A stretch of 64,000 bases of DNA from Agrostemma githago (lineage: Eukaryota; Streptophyta; Magnoliopsida; Caryophyllales; Caryophyllaceae). The notes below the pieces were generated by a model, which was not told where the DNA came from, searched no databases, and saw nothing but the letters and a program-made list of their open reading frames with translations. Both the position numbers and the translations under genes were made by a program. The stretch covers positions 32,668,844 through 32,732,843 of the forward strand of contig OY288243.1 of NCBI GenBank assembly GCA_958450325.1, written 5' to 3'. Each line of letters opens with the position of its first letter. The stretch's first letter is position 1. This document shows positions 10,728 through 22,456 of the stretch, piece after piece.

Positions 10728-11509
10728 TAAAATTAAAACTCATTTGAGACATAGTCTCTGACTCCTTTTTTGGTTGTCTTTTTAAAATTTTGTCTGGATG
10801 AAGTCGTAAAATGTCTTCATCAATTTCCATTACTTCATCATCTCTTATTTGAGAAGTTGAGAATCTAGATGGGGTAGGAATATCTAGATCATGGTCTAGA
10901 GCTGAAATAAAAGTCCTATTAGAAATAGATCTGGTCAGTCTAGAAGTACTACTTCTTGGTCTGAAATGGTTGTCACCAAAATTTAAAGTCACAGCTCCTT
11001 CCGGAGTTTGTTTAACATCAAATAAGTTTGTTTGCATAATAGGTTGTGGGGGCATTGCCTTTGTAATCGTCCAATTTTCAGGAAAAGATATTTCTTCCCA
11101 TTTAATAGATTGTCTAGTAGTAATATTAGATCTATTACAATTAGTTTCGATAACAATAGTTTCATTTATATCCTTATCCGTCAATCTGCAGTGAGGAGTT
11201 AATGTGTATAATGGTTTAAAATAAATTCTATAGCAGATGCATATTAGCTCTGATCCTTTAGCATAGTTATAACCATGAGTTTTAACATTTAATGTCAAAG
11301 CATCAAGGATATTAGTATCTGTTAAAGATAACTGTAAATTTGGGTAAACATCAAAATAAACTGGACCATGAGCTAAGCTAGACTTAACTACTCCCATGAT
11401 TGACTTCCCAAAATCTAAATTTCTACCGTCTCTTAGAGCTGCTATAAAGCTCTCTGGTAATCCTTCAAGAGTTAAAGGTTTGAAAGCCACTTGGACTAAT
11501 CCTATGTGA
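10720..11509 (-). pseudogene. Viral movement protein, N-terminus lost
   Basis: The frame encodes the core of a 30K-superfamily movement protein, which enlarges plasmodesmata for cell-to-cell spread. Visible features are IGLVQVAFKPLTLEGLPES, a LxDxR-type motif (ALRDGRNLDF), YPNLQLSLTD and a Ser/Arg-rich tail. Viral sequence begins at the TA repeat (11510-11522). The ATG at 11542-11544 lies in the adjoining element and precedes viral sequence by chance, so the true N-terminus is missing. A frame change or native stop follows at 10720-10722. Confidence 0.75.
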
Positions 11510-11522
11510 ATATATATATATA

Positions 11523-12412
11523 GAGTAAGGCTCTTATGAGTCATTTACTCTATATGAGTCCATAAGTCCTCATCCCATCCAATGGATGGGATGAAGATGG
11601 ATGGAGAAGATGCATCCATTTTAAAAAAAAAAAGAGAGAGGAAGATTTACGTTCCTAAAATAGCTCCCAAGAATTTAGGAAACAATAACTCCCTTGATCA
11701 CGTTCATTCATCATTCATCACGTTCATTCATTCAAACGTGAGAAAAAAACCCTTTCTTCATCACGTTCATTCATTCAATCAATTCTGTGCTCAAAATCCC
11801 GTTACAATGGATTCAATGACCGCGTCATCTTCTTCAACTGTTGATAAGCAATTGATCGAGTATAACAATGGTGAGTTTCAATATTTCTTTCACGTCAATT
11901 TTCATTGTTGTTATTGCTTTCATTGTTGCGTTACTTTTTAACGTCAATTTTAATGTTGATATTGCTTTCATTGTTATTTCATTCATGATAGTTTCATATC
12001 AATGGTTAGTTACTCTCTCGATCTGTATAGATTCCAGGTTTTTATGTTTCTTATTTAGGTTTTCCATGATATACACTGATACTATTGCATTGTTTTATAT
12101 TAATGCAGAAACGTCATTGAAGTAACATACCTTTTGAGTTACAGTAACACTTAATTGCAATTACAGTAACACACTGCACGTTTAGAAAAAGGATTTTGAT
12201 GATGCTGTTAAAGTAACGTAGCGTACTAGTTAGAGTAACACAACTTATGAATTGATATAACACATTTGTTGCGCGTCAATTTTAATGTTGATATTGCTTT
12301 CATTGTTATTTCATTCATCATAGTTTCCTATTAATAATTAGTTGCTCTATCGATCTTTATAGATTCCAGGATTTTATGTTTCTTATTTAGATTTTCCATG
12401 ATATACACTGAC
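11523..12412 (+). mobile_element. Unclassified repetitive element, left part, copy 1
   Basis: Next to the TA repeat the sequence begins GAGTAAGGCTCTTATGAGTC and contains a palindrome CCCATCCAATGGATGGG (about 11575-11591). It has a 64-bp exon-like segment (11807-11870) starting ATGGATTCAATG and ending at a GTGAGT donor. About 336-bp units starting near 11938 and 12274 repeat each other, and AGTAACA-type motifs recur between 12120 and 12260. The same features reappear after Tat-1 (35070 onward), so Tat-1 inserted into this element. No transposase domain is recognisable. A hAT- or Mutator-type DNA transposon is possible. Confidence 0.45.
11807..11870 (+). other. Exon-like segment, copy 1
   Basis: It encodes MDSMTASSSSTVDKQLIEYN and then N, followed by a GTGAGT donor. 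A diverged copy lies at 35669-35732 and an identical one at 19308-19371. Retention of the frame and donor in the diverged copy suggests a real first exon of the element's gene, present twice in the original element. Confidence 0.4.
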
Positions 12413-12417
12413 ACTAT
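12413..12417. repeat. ACTAT target duplication, copied
   Basis: Five bases directly before the duplicated LTR start. They are identical to 19914-19918 and to the 3' flank 35070-35074 of Tat-1. This copy exists only because of the 7.5-kb duplication. Confidence 0.85.
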
Positions 12418-12900
12418 TGTAGACACCCACATTTTGACTGCCAGGTGTCTATAGTAGTTTCCGACAAACACCCGATGATGATCGGACGCTAACGTGCTTT
12501 AAACGTACTCGGAAATGGGCTCGTAATGATGGACATTTGGCCTAGGCATTTTATGGAGTACAAATTTCATAAAACCAACCTCAAATTCAGGCCCAGTGGG
12601 TCGTTTCGAGTCAAATAACACTAATTTGGGTCGAATCCGACACCGGGGGTAAAATCGTCTTTTAGCGACCGAGTCAAAACCCGGTCAAAGATATTTCTCG
12701 AAACTTGTAGGCTGACCGTGAGGTCTCGCGCGTCCTATTCGGACTCTAATTCTACAAAAATCAGCTACACAAAGCAATAAACAATTCATTTAAGGGTAGA
12801 ATTCGATCTCGAGTAGGAATCCTATCCGAGAACCGACTCAGACACTCAACCGAGTGCAAACACTCGGCCGAGTAATACACAAGTCAGCCGGTTTTCCTCT
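12418..12900 (+). repeat. Truncated duplicate of Tat-1 5' LTR
   Basis: The first 483 bases of the Tat-1 LTR, starting TGTAGACACCCACATTTTGA. It is cut at 12900, where the sequence jumps into viral ORF2 (5400-equivalent). It stops before the LTR TATA box. Confidence 0.95.
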
Positions 12901-13835
12901 AGACAGAATAAATTTTCCTGGGTATAGCCCGTTTTTGGACTGAATTTCCATATCCAAGGAATAGAAAATTCAATAAAAAATTGCATTTGAATAAGTCCAG
13001 GAATATTATCCTCCGGAGCCTTTGGTATAATTTCTTTCCATTCATTATAAAGATCTTTAAATATTGGAGGTAATATTTCCTCTGAAGTTCCATAAAATTG
13101 CCACCATTTTATTAACCATGGCGGTATAACTTCGGTTATAACTTCTTGGCTAATTTTTATAAACCATGTATGACTTCTTTTATCATTCTCGTAAAGAAAA
13201 GTCTTATCGAAAGCTTAGATATAATCCCAATAATTGTAGTCAATACGAGATCCTTTGTTAATTAAGGATTTTGTGGTAAAAGGAGTGATTCCCCATTCTT
13301 CAATGGTAATAACCTCTCTAATAATAATTTTTGAAAAGTTATAAATTTCTGCGTCATTACCCGTGAAATGATTGATTTCACAACCATTTGATGAAAGTAT
13401 ATTTTCATAAAAATTGCTATTTTTATATGACTCCATCATAAAATTATTTTTCATGAGGTATTTCTCACATAGACTCCAGGGCTGATTTTCCCGTTTTTTA
13501 TCGGACATGTTGAGAATGAGTATAATCCTTTCTTCTTGGTTTTTAAGCATTTTTTCTTTTTCGTCCATTGATTCTTTAACTATCTTTCTAAATGAAGGAG
13601 AGATTTTATCTTGTCCCTTTTGTTTCCAAAGTTGGAATTCTTCAAAATCTTCTTTCTTAATGATTTCATCATTAATATTTTTAGTTATAAGCTTTTTACT
13701 TCCATGCTGGATTAGGATATTACATGACCCAGGTTCTGAATCCCCTTTCTTTTTAGGGGAATACTTTCCTCTTCCTCTATTAGAGGAATAAGTGCCACGA
13801 CCACTGCCACGGTACATTCCTGAAAAATGTAACAT
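12901..13835 (-). pseudogene. Viral ORF2 copy 2, truncated
   Basis: Same start and same in-frame TAA (13215-13217) as copy 1. It ends at the duplication junction, where the next minus-strand bases are Tat-1 LTR. The Trp-rich section is retained to about the IPWIW motif and the acidic C-terminus is missing. Confidence 0.6.
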
Positions 13836-15387
13836 TTAAACAGATAAATACTCCCTTGTTAAAAAATCTGGGAGATGATTTTCAGTACCTTTTTTTATAA
13901 AAAATATCAAAATCAAAAGGGGCTAAATGTGCTTGCCATCTGGCAAACATTTGTTTCGAAACATCATGCTTAAAATCTTTTTGAAACATAAATTTTGCGG
14001 AGCTGCAATCAGTTCTGATTATAAATTTTTGATTATATAAATCATTTTGAAATTTTAACACGCATCTAACTATTGCAAGAACTTCTTTTGCAACAGTCGC
14101 ATAATTGGATTGAGCAGAATTCCATTTTCCGGAATAGAATCTGACCAAATATTCCTTTTTATCCGTGGGATTAACTTGTTTAAGAATTCCTCCATAACCA
14201 ATGTCTGAAGCATCAGTTTCAACAATTTTATCCCAAAACGGATTTGCTAGCATAAGGCATGGCAAAGATATTACTTTGTTTTTAATTTTTCTGACAGCAA
14301 TAGTATGATCTTTAGACCATGCACCGGGATTCTTTTTTAATCTATCATAAAGGATGGCTGTATCTTTTGCTAGATCAGCATAATAAGGGGAAATATAGTT
14401 CAAACTTCCTAAAAATCTTTGAAGTTGAGTTTTATCCGTAATCTCGTCTGGAAATTTTGACCCAAACTCAATACTTCTATTTATAGGAATGATCTTTTCT
14501 TTTTCAATATTATGACCCAAAAACCTAATTTTGGTTTGGAATAAATTCATTTTAGGCTTGGATATAACTAAACCGTTTGAAATTACAATTTTTTTAAAAA
14601 TGTTAAGGTGTTTAAAATGTTCTTCTATGGTTTTAGAAAATACTAGAATATCATCGATATAGACAATAATAAAATTGCTATAGTCATTAAAAATATCGTT
14701 CATAATTTTTTGAAATTCCGAAGGGGCATTTTTTAATCCAAATGGCATAACATGCCATTCATATTGACCAAATGGAACATTAAAAGCAGTTTTATATCTA
14801 TCTGTTGGGTTAATTTGAATCTGCCAATAACCAGATTTTAAATCAAATTTAGAAAATATGATTGCATCATATAAACGATCCAGTAAATCTTTTTTATTAG
14901 GTATAGGATACCTAATCCATTTTAAAACTTTGTTTAGAGGTTTATAGTTAATGACTAATCTAGGAACACCTCGTTCCTTCTCAGCATTTTTATTGACATA
15001 AAAAGCTGTACAAGACCATGGGGATTTAGATGGTCCTATAAGTTTTTTCTCTATAAGAGAATTTATTTCTTTTTTGCAAAAAGTCAAATATTCAGAATTC
15101 ATTTGACAAGGTCTTGCCTTTGTAGGAATATTTTCATCCTTAAAACCTTCTTCGTAAAGAAGGTCAACAATATGTTTTTTCCTACTCCAAAAAGCATTTG
15201 GGTGGTCATTACAAATATCTAATGAAAATTGATTTTCAATTTCTGAAATCTTTGTTTTAAGCTTAGGATTACTAAGTTTTTCATTCATAGTTAAAATATT
15301 AACTTCGTGCTTTAAAAACCCTAATTGATTCTCTTTTAAAGATATTTGGTTATACATTTCATGTATAGTTTTAACAAAAGGTTTCAT
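13836..15387 (-). pseudogene. Viral RT-RNase H, copy 2
   Basis: Identical to copy 1, including YIDD (about 14660), DASD and the A-run frameshift near 13886-13894. The ORF1 stop (13836-13838) is followed directly by the ATG of ORF2. Confidence 0.85.
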
Positions 15388-17830
15388 AGGTTGCTATTAA
15401 CCTATTTTTATCTACACTTTGAAAAGGATAAATTTTATTAATAAAGGGTGTTCCAAGTATGATCGGAGTTGAAAGTTTATTTTTAACAAGTAAGAAACTC
15501 AAGGGGATACAAGTATCATTAACACAAATGTACGCTTTTGGAAGTTTAAACTGGATATCAAGTTTATCTCCACCTGCTTGAGATAAAGTGTGAGTAGTTT
15601 TTTCAAAATATCTGGTAGGAATTAATCCTTCTTGTATAACATTTAAATCAGCTCCAGTATCAATTAGAGCGGTAAATTCTTTAAAATATCGATCATCAAT
15701 TCTAAGTAAGACTTTTACATACCATTTTTGGCCTGTAACAATTTCTAATGTTTGAAGAAATTTACTAGCCGTATTAGATTCATTAGGTAATTTATCCTCC
15801 CTTATATTAGTGGGTTGATTGTTATTCATGTTTTGACAATTTTTTAGAAAAGAAACATCATCATCATCATTATTAATGATGTTATTATTTTTAGAAAGTT
15901 CTTCTTGGAAAATAACTAGAGTTTCTAAATTGGAAATTCTTGTGTCATTATGTTTATTTTGAAATTTTAAATCTTTTATCTCAGATTTTAAAGTCTCCAT
16001 TTCTTTTAAAATGTCATGTAAGGAAGTAGGATTTGAGTGTTTCCTTTTATTTTGGAGAAGTTTATAAACTTCGGACATGGTATATGGGTTTTTATCAGTG
16101 ACGATATCATCGTTTTTGTATTTATTCGTACTTTTGGAAGTACTGGGAATATTTTCAATAACTTTAGACCGTATTTCGGGGTCTTGGATTGTTTTTAACA
16201 AATCTATCCATTGATCATTATCAAGGACATTAATATGATTCTCTTGGAATTGAGATATTAAATTATAAAATTCATCCTTATTAGGATTCTTACAAGATTT
16301 TCCCATACCACACGGTGTGCATTCTGAACTGGAGGATTCGGAATAATTTTCTAAATCATTATCAATGATTTTGATATTATCATTACTAGAATTACTTAGA
16401 CTTCCTTCAGTTTCACTATTAGAATCCATATTGTCTAAAAATAATTTTGCCAACTTATCTTTAAGATCGTCATCAATCTCCAAATTATTAATCTGTTTTT
16501 GAGTCCAGCAATTATTTGCCATGTGACCCTTTTTATTGCACTTAAAGCATCTTATTTGCTTAGAAGCGTTATAATCTTTTTTGCAATTCTTTTTATACTG
16601 TTGCCTCTGAAACTTCCTTTGGGATTTCCCCTCTAGATTTTTTCTAGAATACCTTTTTTTGTATCTATGGTAATTATCGTTTATGTTATTATTCCTCTTC
16701 TTTTTAGAAGAAGAAGTCATATCCATACCAAATTGTTCACAAAATTCACCTAGTTGATGTTTTTCCACTAAATTTTGATTTTTCAATTGTTGGTTCAGTT
16801 TTATCTCATTACAAAGGTTTAAACCTTCTTGGGTACAAACTTTTATTAGTTGACCATAATTGTAATCATCATAGTGAATAGAGGCTCCATTCCCTCTAAG
16901 AGTTTTTCTAACCCTTTCTGCAAATAAATGAGGTAGATCGTCAATAAATTTGGCCTTCCAATGAGGACTATTAGTCTCAGGTAATAACATAACTCTACTA
17001 AGAAATGTGTCTTTATACCACCTAAATTCAGTTAAAGTTTTACATCTTTGATTTTGTAATAGAGTCCTAGTAGACTCTTGATTATTAGCATATTGACCTG
17101 TAAAATGATCAACAATATTTATAACTAAAGTATAAACAGCTTGGTGAGAAGTAACACCATTCTCAATTTTAACAGTATTATATATACCAAGTTTCTCTTC
17201 TTCAGATAAGTAGTTGTCCCACCAACCTTTTAGTTGGCCAGTGAAACCTGCTACTATCATTTTAGCAACAGTGGTATCATCATTATTAGCATTCTTACAA
17301 ATAGTAGAATACATAAGCATTCTATGCACATGGTTATGAATTTGTTTTTCAGAATAACAATCTATATTCCATTCATAAATATGGGTTCCACTGTAACTGT
17401 TATTAATATGATATTCTTGTTCTTCATGAAGAAGATCCATCGGCGAAGGTCTAGTGTTATAATAAAGAGTATTGATTGGTTTATCAAACCATTTATTCTT
17501 TCTGATAACATTAATATTGTCATCATTTTCTGGATTTAACTCATCATCCAGGGTCTTAATACTGAGACTAGCAACTTTATCAGCCAAAGTACTAATTAAT
17601 TTTTCAGTCAATTCTTTTTCTTGATCTGTTTTGAATTTAAAATTCTTAATTTCAGGTGGATCCTGAATATTAGTTTGAATATTCAGAATTCTTGAAAATG
17701 AAGGTTTAAATTTTTCTATTTTATCCTGAACAAGGTTATTAATTAGATTAATGACTTTGTCAGTTTTTTTATGTAAATCCGCAATATGGTCACCAAGAAT
17801 TTTTAAGTAAAGATTGGCATAATTATTCTG
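15371..17830 (-). pseudogene. Viral capsid-protease, copy 2
   Basis: Identical to copy 1. The CCHC knuckle is at about 16508-16549 and the protease DTGA near 15650. It has the same 17-base overlap with the RT frame and the same upstream TAA (17831-17833). Confidence 0.75.
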
Positions 17831-18228
17831 TTAGATCAAGCTATTAAGATGATTAGTAGTAATTATAGCAACATCATTTTCAAATATTTTTGAAAGAGCT
17901 ATATAGCCGCATCCATCTAGTTTAAAGGATTGTAAAGGGGGTAAACTCCTTTGAGATCTTCACCATTTAAAAGTTTGAAATTTCTTTCAAGAACTGATAA
18001 ATAATTAGATAAATAAGTAGCACAATACCAAGGAACAAAATGTATGATTTCATTTTTTAAAATACAAAAATCATAAAATTCGTCTTGAAGAATTTGTTGT
18101 TGGCAATTATTAAAATTATGAAAAAACCAATCTCTAAATTTTTCCCATATAAGAGAATGGAATTCATTACTAATTATTTTTCTGATTTCTGAACCAGAAG
18201 TAAAGTCCAATAAAGGTGTATTAATCAT
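17831..18228 (-). pseudogene. Viral ORF1 linker, copy 2
   Basis: Identical to 10330-10727, with the same C-run frame change and the same 8-base overlap with the movement-protein frame. Confidence 0.5.
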
Positions 18229-19010
18229 TAAAATTAAAACTCATTTGAGACATAGTCTCTGACTCCTTTTTTGGTTGTCTTTTTAAAATTTTGTCTGGAT
18301 GAAGTCGTAAAATGTCTTCATCAATTTCCATTACTTCATCATCTCTTATTTGAGAAGTTGAGAATCTAGATGGGGTAGGAATATCTAGATCATGGTCTAG
18401 AGCTGAAATAAAAGTCCTATTAGAAATAGATCTGGTCAGTCTAGAAGTACTACTTCTTGGTCTGAAATGGTTGTCACCAAAATTTAAAGTCACAGCTCCT
18501 TCCGGAGTTTGTTTAACATCAAATAAGTTTGTTTGCATAATAGGTTGTGGGGGCATTGCCTTTGTAATCGTCCAATTTTCAGGAAAAGATATTTCTTCCC
18601 ATTTAATAGATTGTCTAGTAGTAATATTAGATCTATTACAATTAGTTTCGATAACAATAGTTTCATTTATATCCTTATCCGTCAATCTGCAGTGAGGAGT
18701 TAATGTGTATAATGGTTTAAAATAAATTCTATAGCAGATGCATATTAGCTCTGATCCTTTAGCATAGTTATAACCATGAGTTTTAACATTTAATGTCAAA
18801 GCATCAAGGATATTAGTATCTGTTAAAGATAACTGTAAATTTGGGTAAACATCAAAATAAACTGGACCATGAGCTAAGCTAGACTTAACTACTCCCATGA
18901 TTGACTTCCCAAAATCTAAATTTCTACCGTCTCTTAGAGCTGCTATAAAGCTCTCTGGTAATCCTTCAAGAGTTAAAGGTTTGAAAGCCACTTGGACTAA
19001 TCCTATGTGA
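18221..19010 (-). pseudogene. Viral movement protein, copy 2
   Basis: Identical to copy 1. Its N-terminus is also missing at the TA repeat (19011-19023). Confidence 0.75.
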
Positions 19011-19023
19011 ATATATATATATA

Positions 19024-19913
19024 GAGTAAGGCTCTTATGAGTCATTTACTCTATATGAGTCCATAAGTCCTCATCCCATCCAATGGATGGGATGAAGATG
19101 GATGGAGAAGATGCATCCATTTTAAAAAAAAAAAGAGAGAGGAAGATTTACGTTCCTAAAATAGCTCCCAAGAATTTAGGAAACAATAACTCCCTTGATC
19201 ACGTTCATTCATCATTCATCACGTTCATTCATTCAAACGTGAGAAAAAAACCCTTTCTTCATCACGTTCATTCATTCAATCAATTCTGTGCTCAAAATCC
19301 CGTTACAATGGATTCAATGACCGCGTCATCTTCTTCAACTGTTGATAAGCAATTGATCGAGTATAACAATGGTGAGTTTCAATATTTCTTTCACGTCAAT
19401 TTTCATTGTTGTTATTGCTTTCATTGTTGCGTTACTTTTTAACGTCAATTTTAATGTTGATATTGCTTTCATTGTTATTTCATTCATGATAGTTTCATAT
19501 CAATGGTTAGTTACTCTCTCGATCTGTATAGATTCCAGGTTTTTATGTTTCTTATTTAGGTTTTCCATGATATACACTGATACTATTGCATTGTTTTATA
19601 TTAATGCAGAAACGTCATTGAAGTAACATACCTTTTGAGTTACAGTAACACTTAATTGCAATTACAGTAACACACTGCACGTTTAGAAAAAGGATTTTGA
19701 TGATGCTGTTAAAGTAACGTAGCGTACTAGTTAGAGTAACACAACTTATGAATTGATATAACACATTTGTTGCGCGTCAATTTTAATGTTGATATTGCTT
19801 TCATTGTTATTTCATTCATCATAGTTTCCTATTAATAATTAGTTGCTCTATCGATCTTTATAGATTCCAGGATTTTATGTTTCTTATTTAGATTTTCCAT
19901 GATATACACTGAC
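19024..19913 (+). mobile_element. Unclassified repetitive element, left part, copy 2
   Basis: Exact repeat of 11523-12412, here directly next to the complete Tat-1. It includes the exon-like segment at 19308-19371. The right part of the same element resumes at 35070. Confidence 0.45.
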
Positions 19914-19918
19914 ACTAT
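19914..19918. repeat. Tat-1 5' target-site duplication ACTAT
   Basis: Matches ACTAT at 35070-35074 exactly. Five bases is the normal size for Ty3/gypsy integrase. Confidence 0.9.
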
Positions 19919-22435
19919 TGTAGACACCCACATTTTGACTGCCAGGTGTCTATAGTAGTTTCCGACAAACACCCGATGATGATCGGACGCTAACGTGCTT
20001 TAAACGTACTCGGAAATGGGCTCGTAATGATGGACATTTGGCCTAGGCATTTTATGGAGTACAAATTTCATAAAACCAACCTCAAATTCAGGCCCAGTGG
20101 GTCGTTTCGAGTCAAATAACACTAATTTGGGTCGAATCCGACACCGGGGGTAAAATCGTCTTTTAGCGACCGAGTCAAAACCCGGTCAAAGATATTTCTC
20201 GAAACTTGTAGGCTGACCGTGAGGTCTCGCGCGTCCTATTCGGACTCTAATTCTACAAAAATCAGCTACACAAAGCAATAAACAATTCATTTAAGGGTAG
20301 AATTCGATCTCGAGTAGGAATCCTATCCGAGAACCGACTCAGACACTCAACCGAGTGCAAACACTCGGCCGAGTAATACACAAGTCAGCCGGTTTTCCTC
20401 TTTTCTTCTCTCACAAGAAAACGGAATTCTCGTTCTTCTCAGCTTCTTACCCAAGCAGTAATTCTAGCTCAAACAGGAATCCTATTCAAAAACCGATTCG
20501 AGCACCCGACCGAGTGTAAAACACTCGGTCAAAACAGCCCAAACCTGCCGTGTTCCCTTTCTTCCTTCACAAGAAAGCGGAATTCTTATTTCCCTCAGAT
20601 TCCTACGTTTCCTATCCTAAGCGGTAGTCAAACTCTCCTAAACCAAGGTCGGGAACTCCCTATAAATAGCCCCTTACATCCAACATAATCGAAAAAACAA
20701 AAAAATTACAGACATTATCAACACCAATTATTAGGAACACACACATACACCCAATCCCCGACACACACACATAATTCCTTTAGCATCGAGAAACCGATAA
20801 TACATCCAAAACCCGAAGGAAACCGGCCCCGATACCCGACACCTTCACCCGCCGAACCGAGCCACCCTAAACCGAACCTAACATCACTCGACGCTCCCGT
20901 GCCTAGCCACATCCCGACGAGCTCCGATCCGAGTCAACAAGAGCATGTAGGTTGAGGGTGTACCAAACCCGATTTCTTCCTTTCTCTCCTCTTCTCCTCT
21001 TCGTCCGTCTTGTCTTTTTTACGGGTCAAGAGTCTTTTTATTTTTTTCTAATATCGTTATTAACGAAAAACTATTTTCATAACGAAAATTCTTAAACATA
21101 CAATATCGATTTTTCTATAATCGAATATTGTATCGAAAAGAATTAAATTAATATTTCGACGATACCAAAAATCGTTACATTTTTTCCTTCGTTCAAAATT
21201 CTTTTCTTTTCTCGTTCAAAACGAATTATTTTACAAAACTTTTTTTTAAACTCATTCTAAATATCCGATATCGATTTCATAATCGAATATTGGATACGAC
21301 GAATATCGAAAACATGGATCGAATACAAGTTAATTCATAATTTGTACGCGATTCATCAAAATAACAATTTTCGAACAAAATCCAAAAGCCGGACGGCTCG
21401 CAATCCGGACCTTTTTTTTACGTTTTCGTTCGTTTATTATTTATTCTTCGATCGATTTCTAAAATTTACATCTTTTCTAAAACTATTCCAAGTATTTGAT
21501 TTTGTAGTCAACTATCGAATATAACGAATATCGAAAATATTAATTCGAGTATGAATCATGCAATATTCATACGCGATTTAATACGAACTTCGAGTTTTCG
21601 AAAACCGGCACCGAAACAGGCCACCACGCGACCCGCCGGCGTCTCGGGCGAGTCGCGCGGCCGGCTGTTTTGCCGCGGCCTTTTCCGTCTTTTTTATTAT
21701 TTTTTGAGCTTCGTTTTTTATACAAAACAACATCTTTTCAACAATATTTTTCAGATTTCGATTAATATTTATTTTCTCGATTTCGCATATTTATTTCTTG
21801 CTATTATTATTTACAAATTGATACTAACTCGTTTGTTCATCTTGTAGCAATTTCATCTTTTTATTTCATTTGTTTTATTATACTAAAACGAATCTCACAT
21901 GTTAAATTCAACTTTGACGTTGATTAATTTTTCATGCATTAAATCACTTAGCAACCCGTTCAATTCCTCACATGCTTAGAAAACAATGTTTGCATAATCA
22001 TTCATCGTATTACTAACGCGCGCATTAAAACGTCATTCGATATCCTAGTAGAGGCCGCTAATGTGCGGGCGGGGTTGGGTGTTCTTAGTGAACTTCCCAA
22101 CACGTACCCTCACCCCTTACTCAGAACCGTGGTTTTCGGATGTCCGAAACCATTGGCAACGAGAGTCATTCAATATACGATTAACCGCTCTAGTCGGCAT
22201 CTATATCGATATGCAAAAGGGACGAGCCCAATAAACTCTGACATCGGAAATGAACCGTATTTTGTACACGGCCCACTACGACATAGAGTGGGCTCGAACG
22301 GTTCCGAATAACCATAAAATTCGGTGGCGACTCCGACTTCGATTTAAATTTCCATTTGACCATCTCATGGAGATTCATTCGCCTCCCCAAAACCCGCGCG
22401 TGGCCGCGTCGGGGTGGACCTATGTCATGTCCACA
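19919..22435 (+). repeat. Tat-1 5' LTR
   Basis: Begins TGTAGACACCC and ends GTCCACA. It contains a TATA box (CTATAAATAG, about 20661-20670). Upstream of that lies an imperfect internal duplication of about 159 bp (starts near 20316 and 20475) carrying ACTCGG-type palindromes. Length equals the 3' LTR. Confidence 0.95.
20661..20670 (+). promoter_or_regulatory. Tat-1 LTR TATA box
   Basis: CTATAAATAG in the LTR follows the two U3 repeat units. The equivalent in the 3' LTR is about 33295-33304. It is the likely promoter of the genomic RNA, with the start about 30 bp downstream. Confidence 0.6.
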
Positions 22436-22438
22436 ATT

Positions 22439-22456
22439 TGGCGACTCCGCTGGGGA
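22439..22456 (+). other. Tat-1 primer-binding site
   Basis: TGGCGACTCCGCTGGGGA lies three bases after the LTR. TGG at the start matches the CCA tail of a tRNA. The form resembles the tRNA-Arg type reported for Ogre-like elements; I could not compare it with tRNAs here. The leader from 22457 to 23482 has no ORF I would trust. Confidence 0.7.

Larger units (their letters stand above)
4106..11509 (-). mobile_element. Endogenous caulimovirid, copy 1 (florendovirus-like)
   Basis: Read on the minus strand, the segment holds in order a truncated movement-protein domain, capsid with CCHC knuckle, aspartic protease, reverse transcriptase, RNase H, a stop directly followed by the ATG of a second ORF of about 450 codons, and then a promoter with a nearby poly(A) signal. 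Domain order and the two-ORF plan match florendoviruses and petuviruses as I know them. Both edges lie at TA dinucleotide repeats, a recognised integration context of endogenous plant pararetroviruses. The copy is defective: its movement-protein N-terminus is missing and ORF1 and ORF2 carry several frameshifts and stops. No integrase is present, as expected for this family. The genus is inferred and not proven. Confidence 0.8.
5400..12900. repeat. 7,501-bp tandem duplication, unit 1
   Basis: Every base compared between this block and 12901-20401 is the same, and all encoded peptides are identical at an offset of exactly 7,501. The block runs from the middle of viral ORF2, through ORF1 and the repetitive element, into the first 483 bases of the Tat-1 5' LTR. 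The left edge mismatches at 5398 versus 12899 and the right edge at 12901 versus 20402. That leaves only one base of shared sequence at the junction. Confidence 0.95.
12901..19010 (-). mobile_element. Endogenous caulimovirid, copy 2 (truncated)
   Basis: Exact repeat of copy 1 from the middle of ORF2 to the movement-protein edge. It lacks the ORF2 C-terminal third, the promoter, the poly(A) signal and the leader, because the duplicated block starts inside ORF2. It shares every frameshift and stop with copy 1, so the damage predates the duplication. Confidence 0.9.
12901..20401. repeat. 7,501-bp tandem duplication, unit 2
   Basis: Second unit of the direct tandem repeat. Its right end continues into the complete Tat-1 5' LTR, so this is the unit in original context on that side. 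Unit 1 is in original context on the viral promoter side. Confidence 0.95.

Noticed and set aside
11542..11544. ATG as the true start of the movement protein
   Set aside because: It lies in the neighbouring element, beyond the TA repeat that ends the viral sequence.
11582..12125. ORFs of 119 and 85 codons (and copies at 19083-19626)
   Set aside because: They run across a splice-donor-like site and repeat modules without coding character. Only the 64-bp exon-like part is kept.
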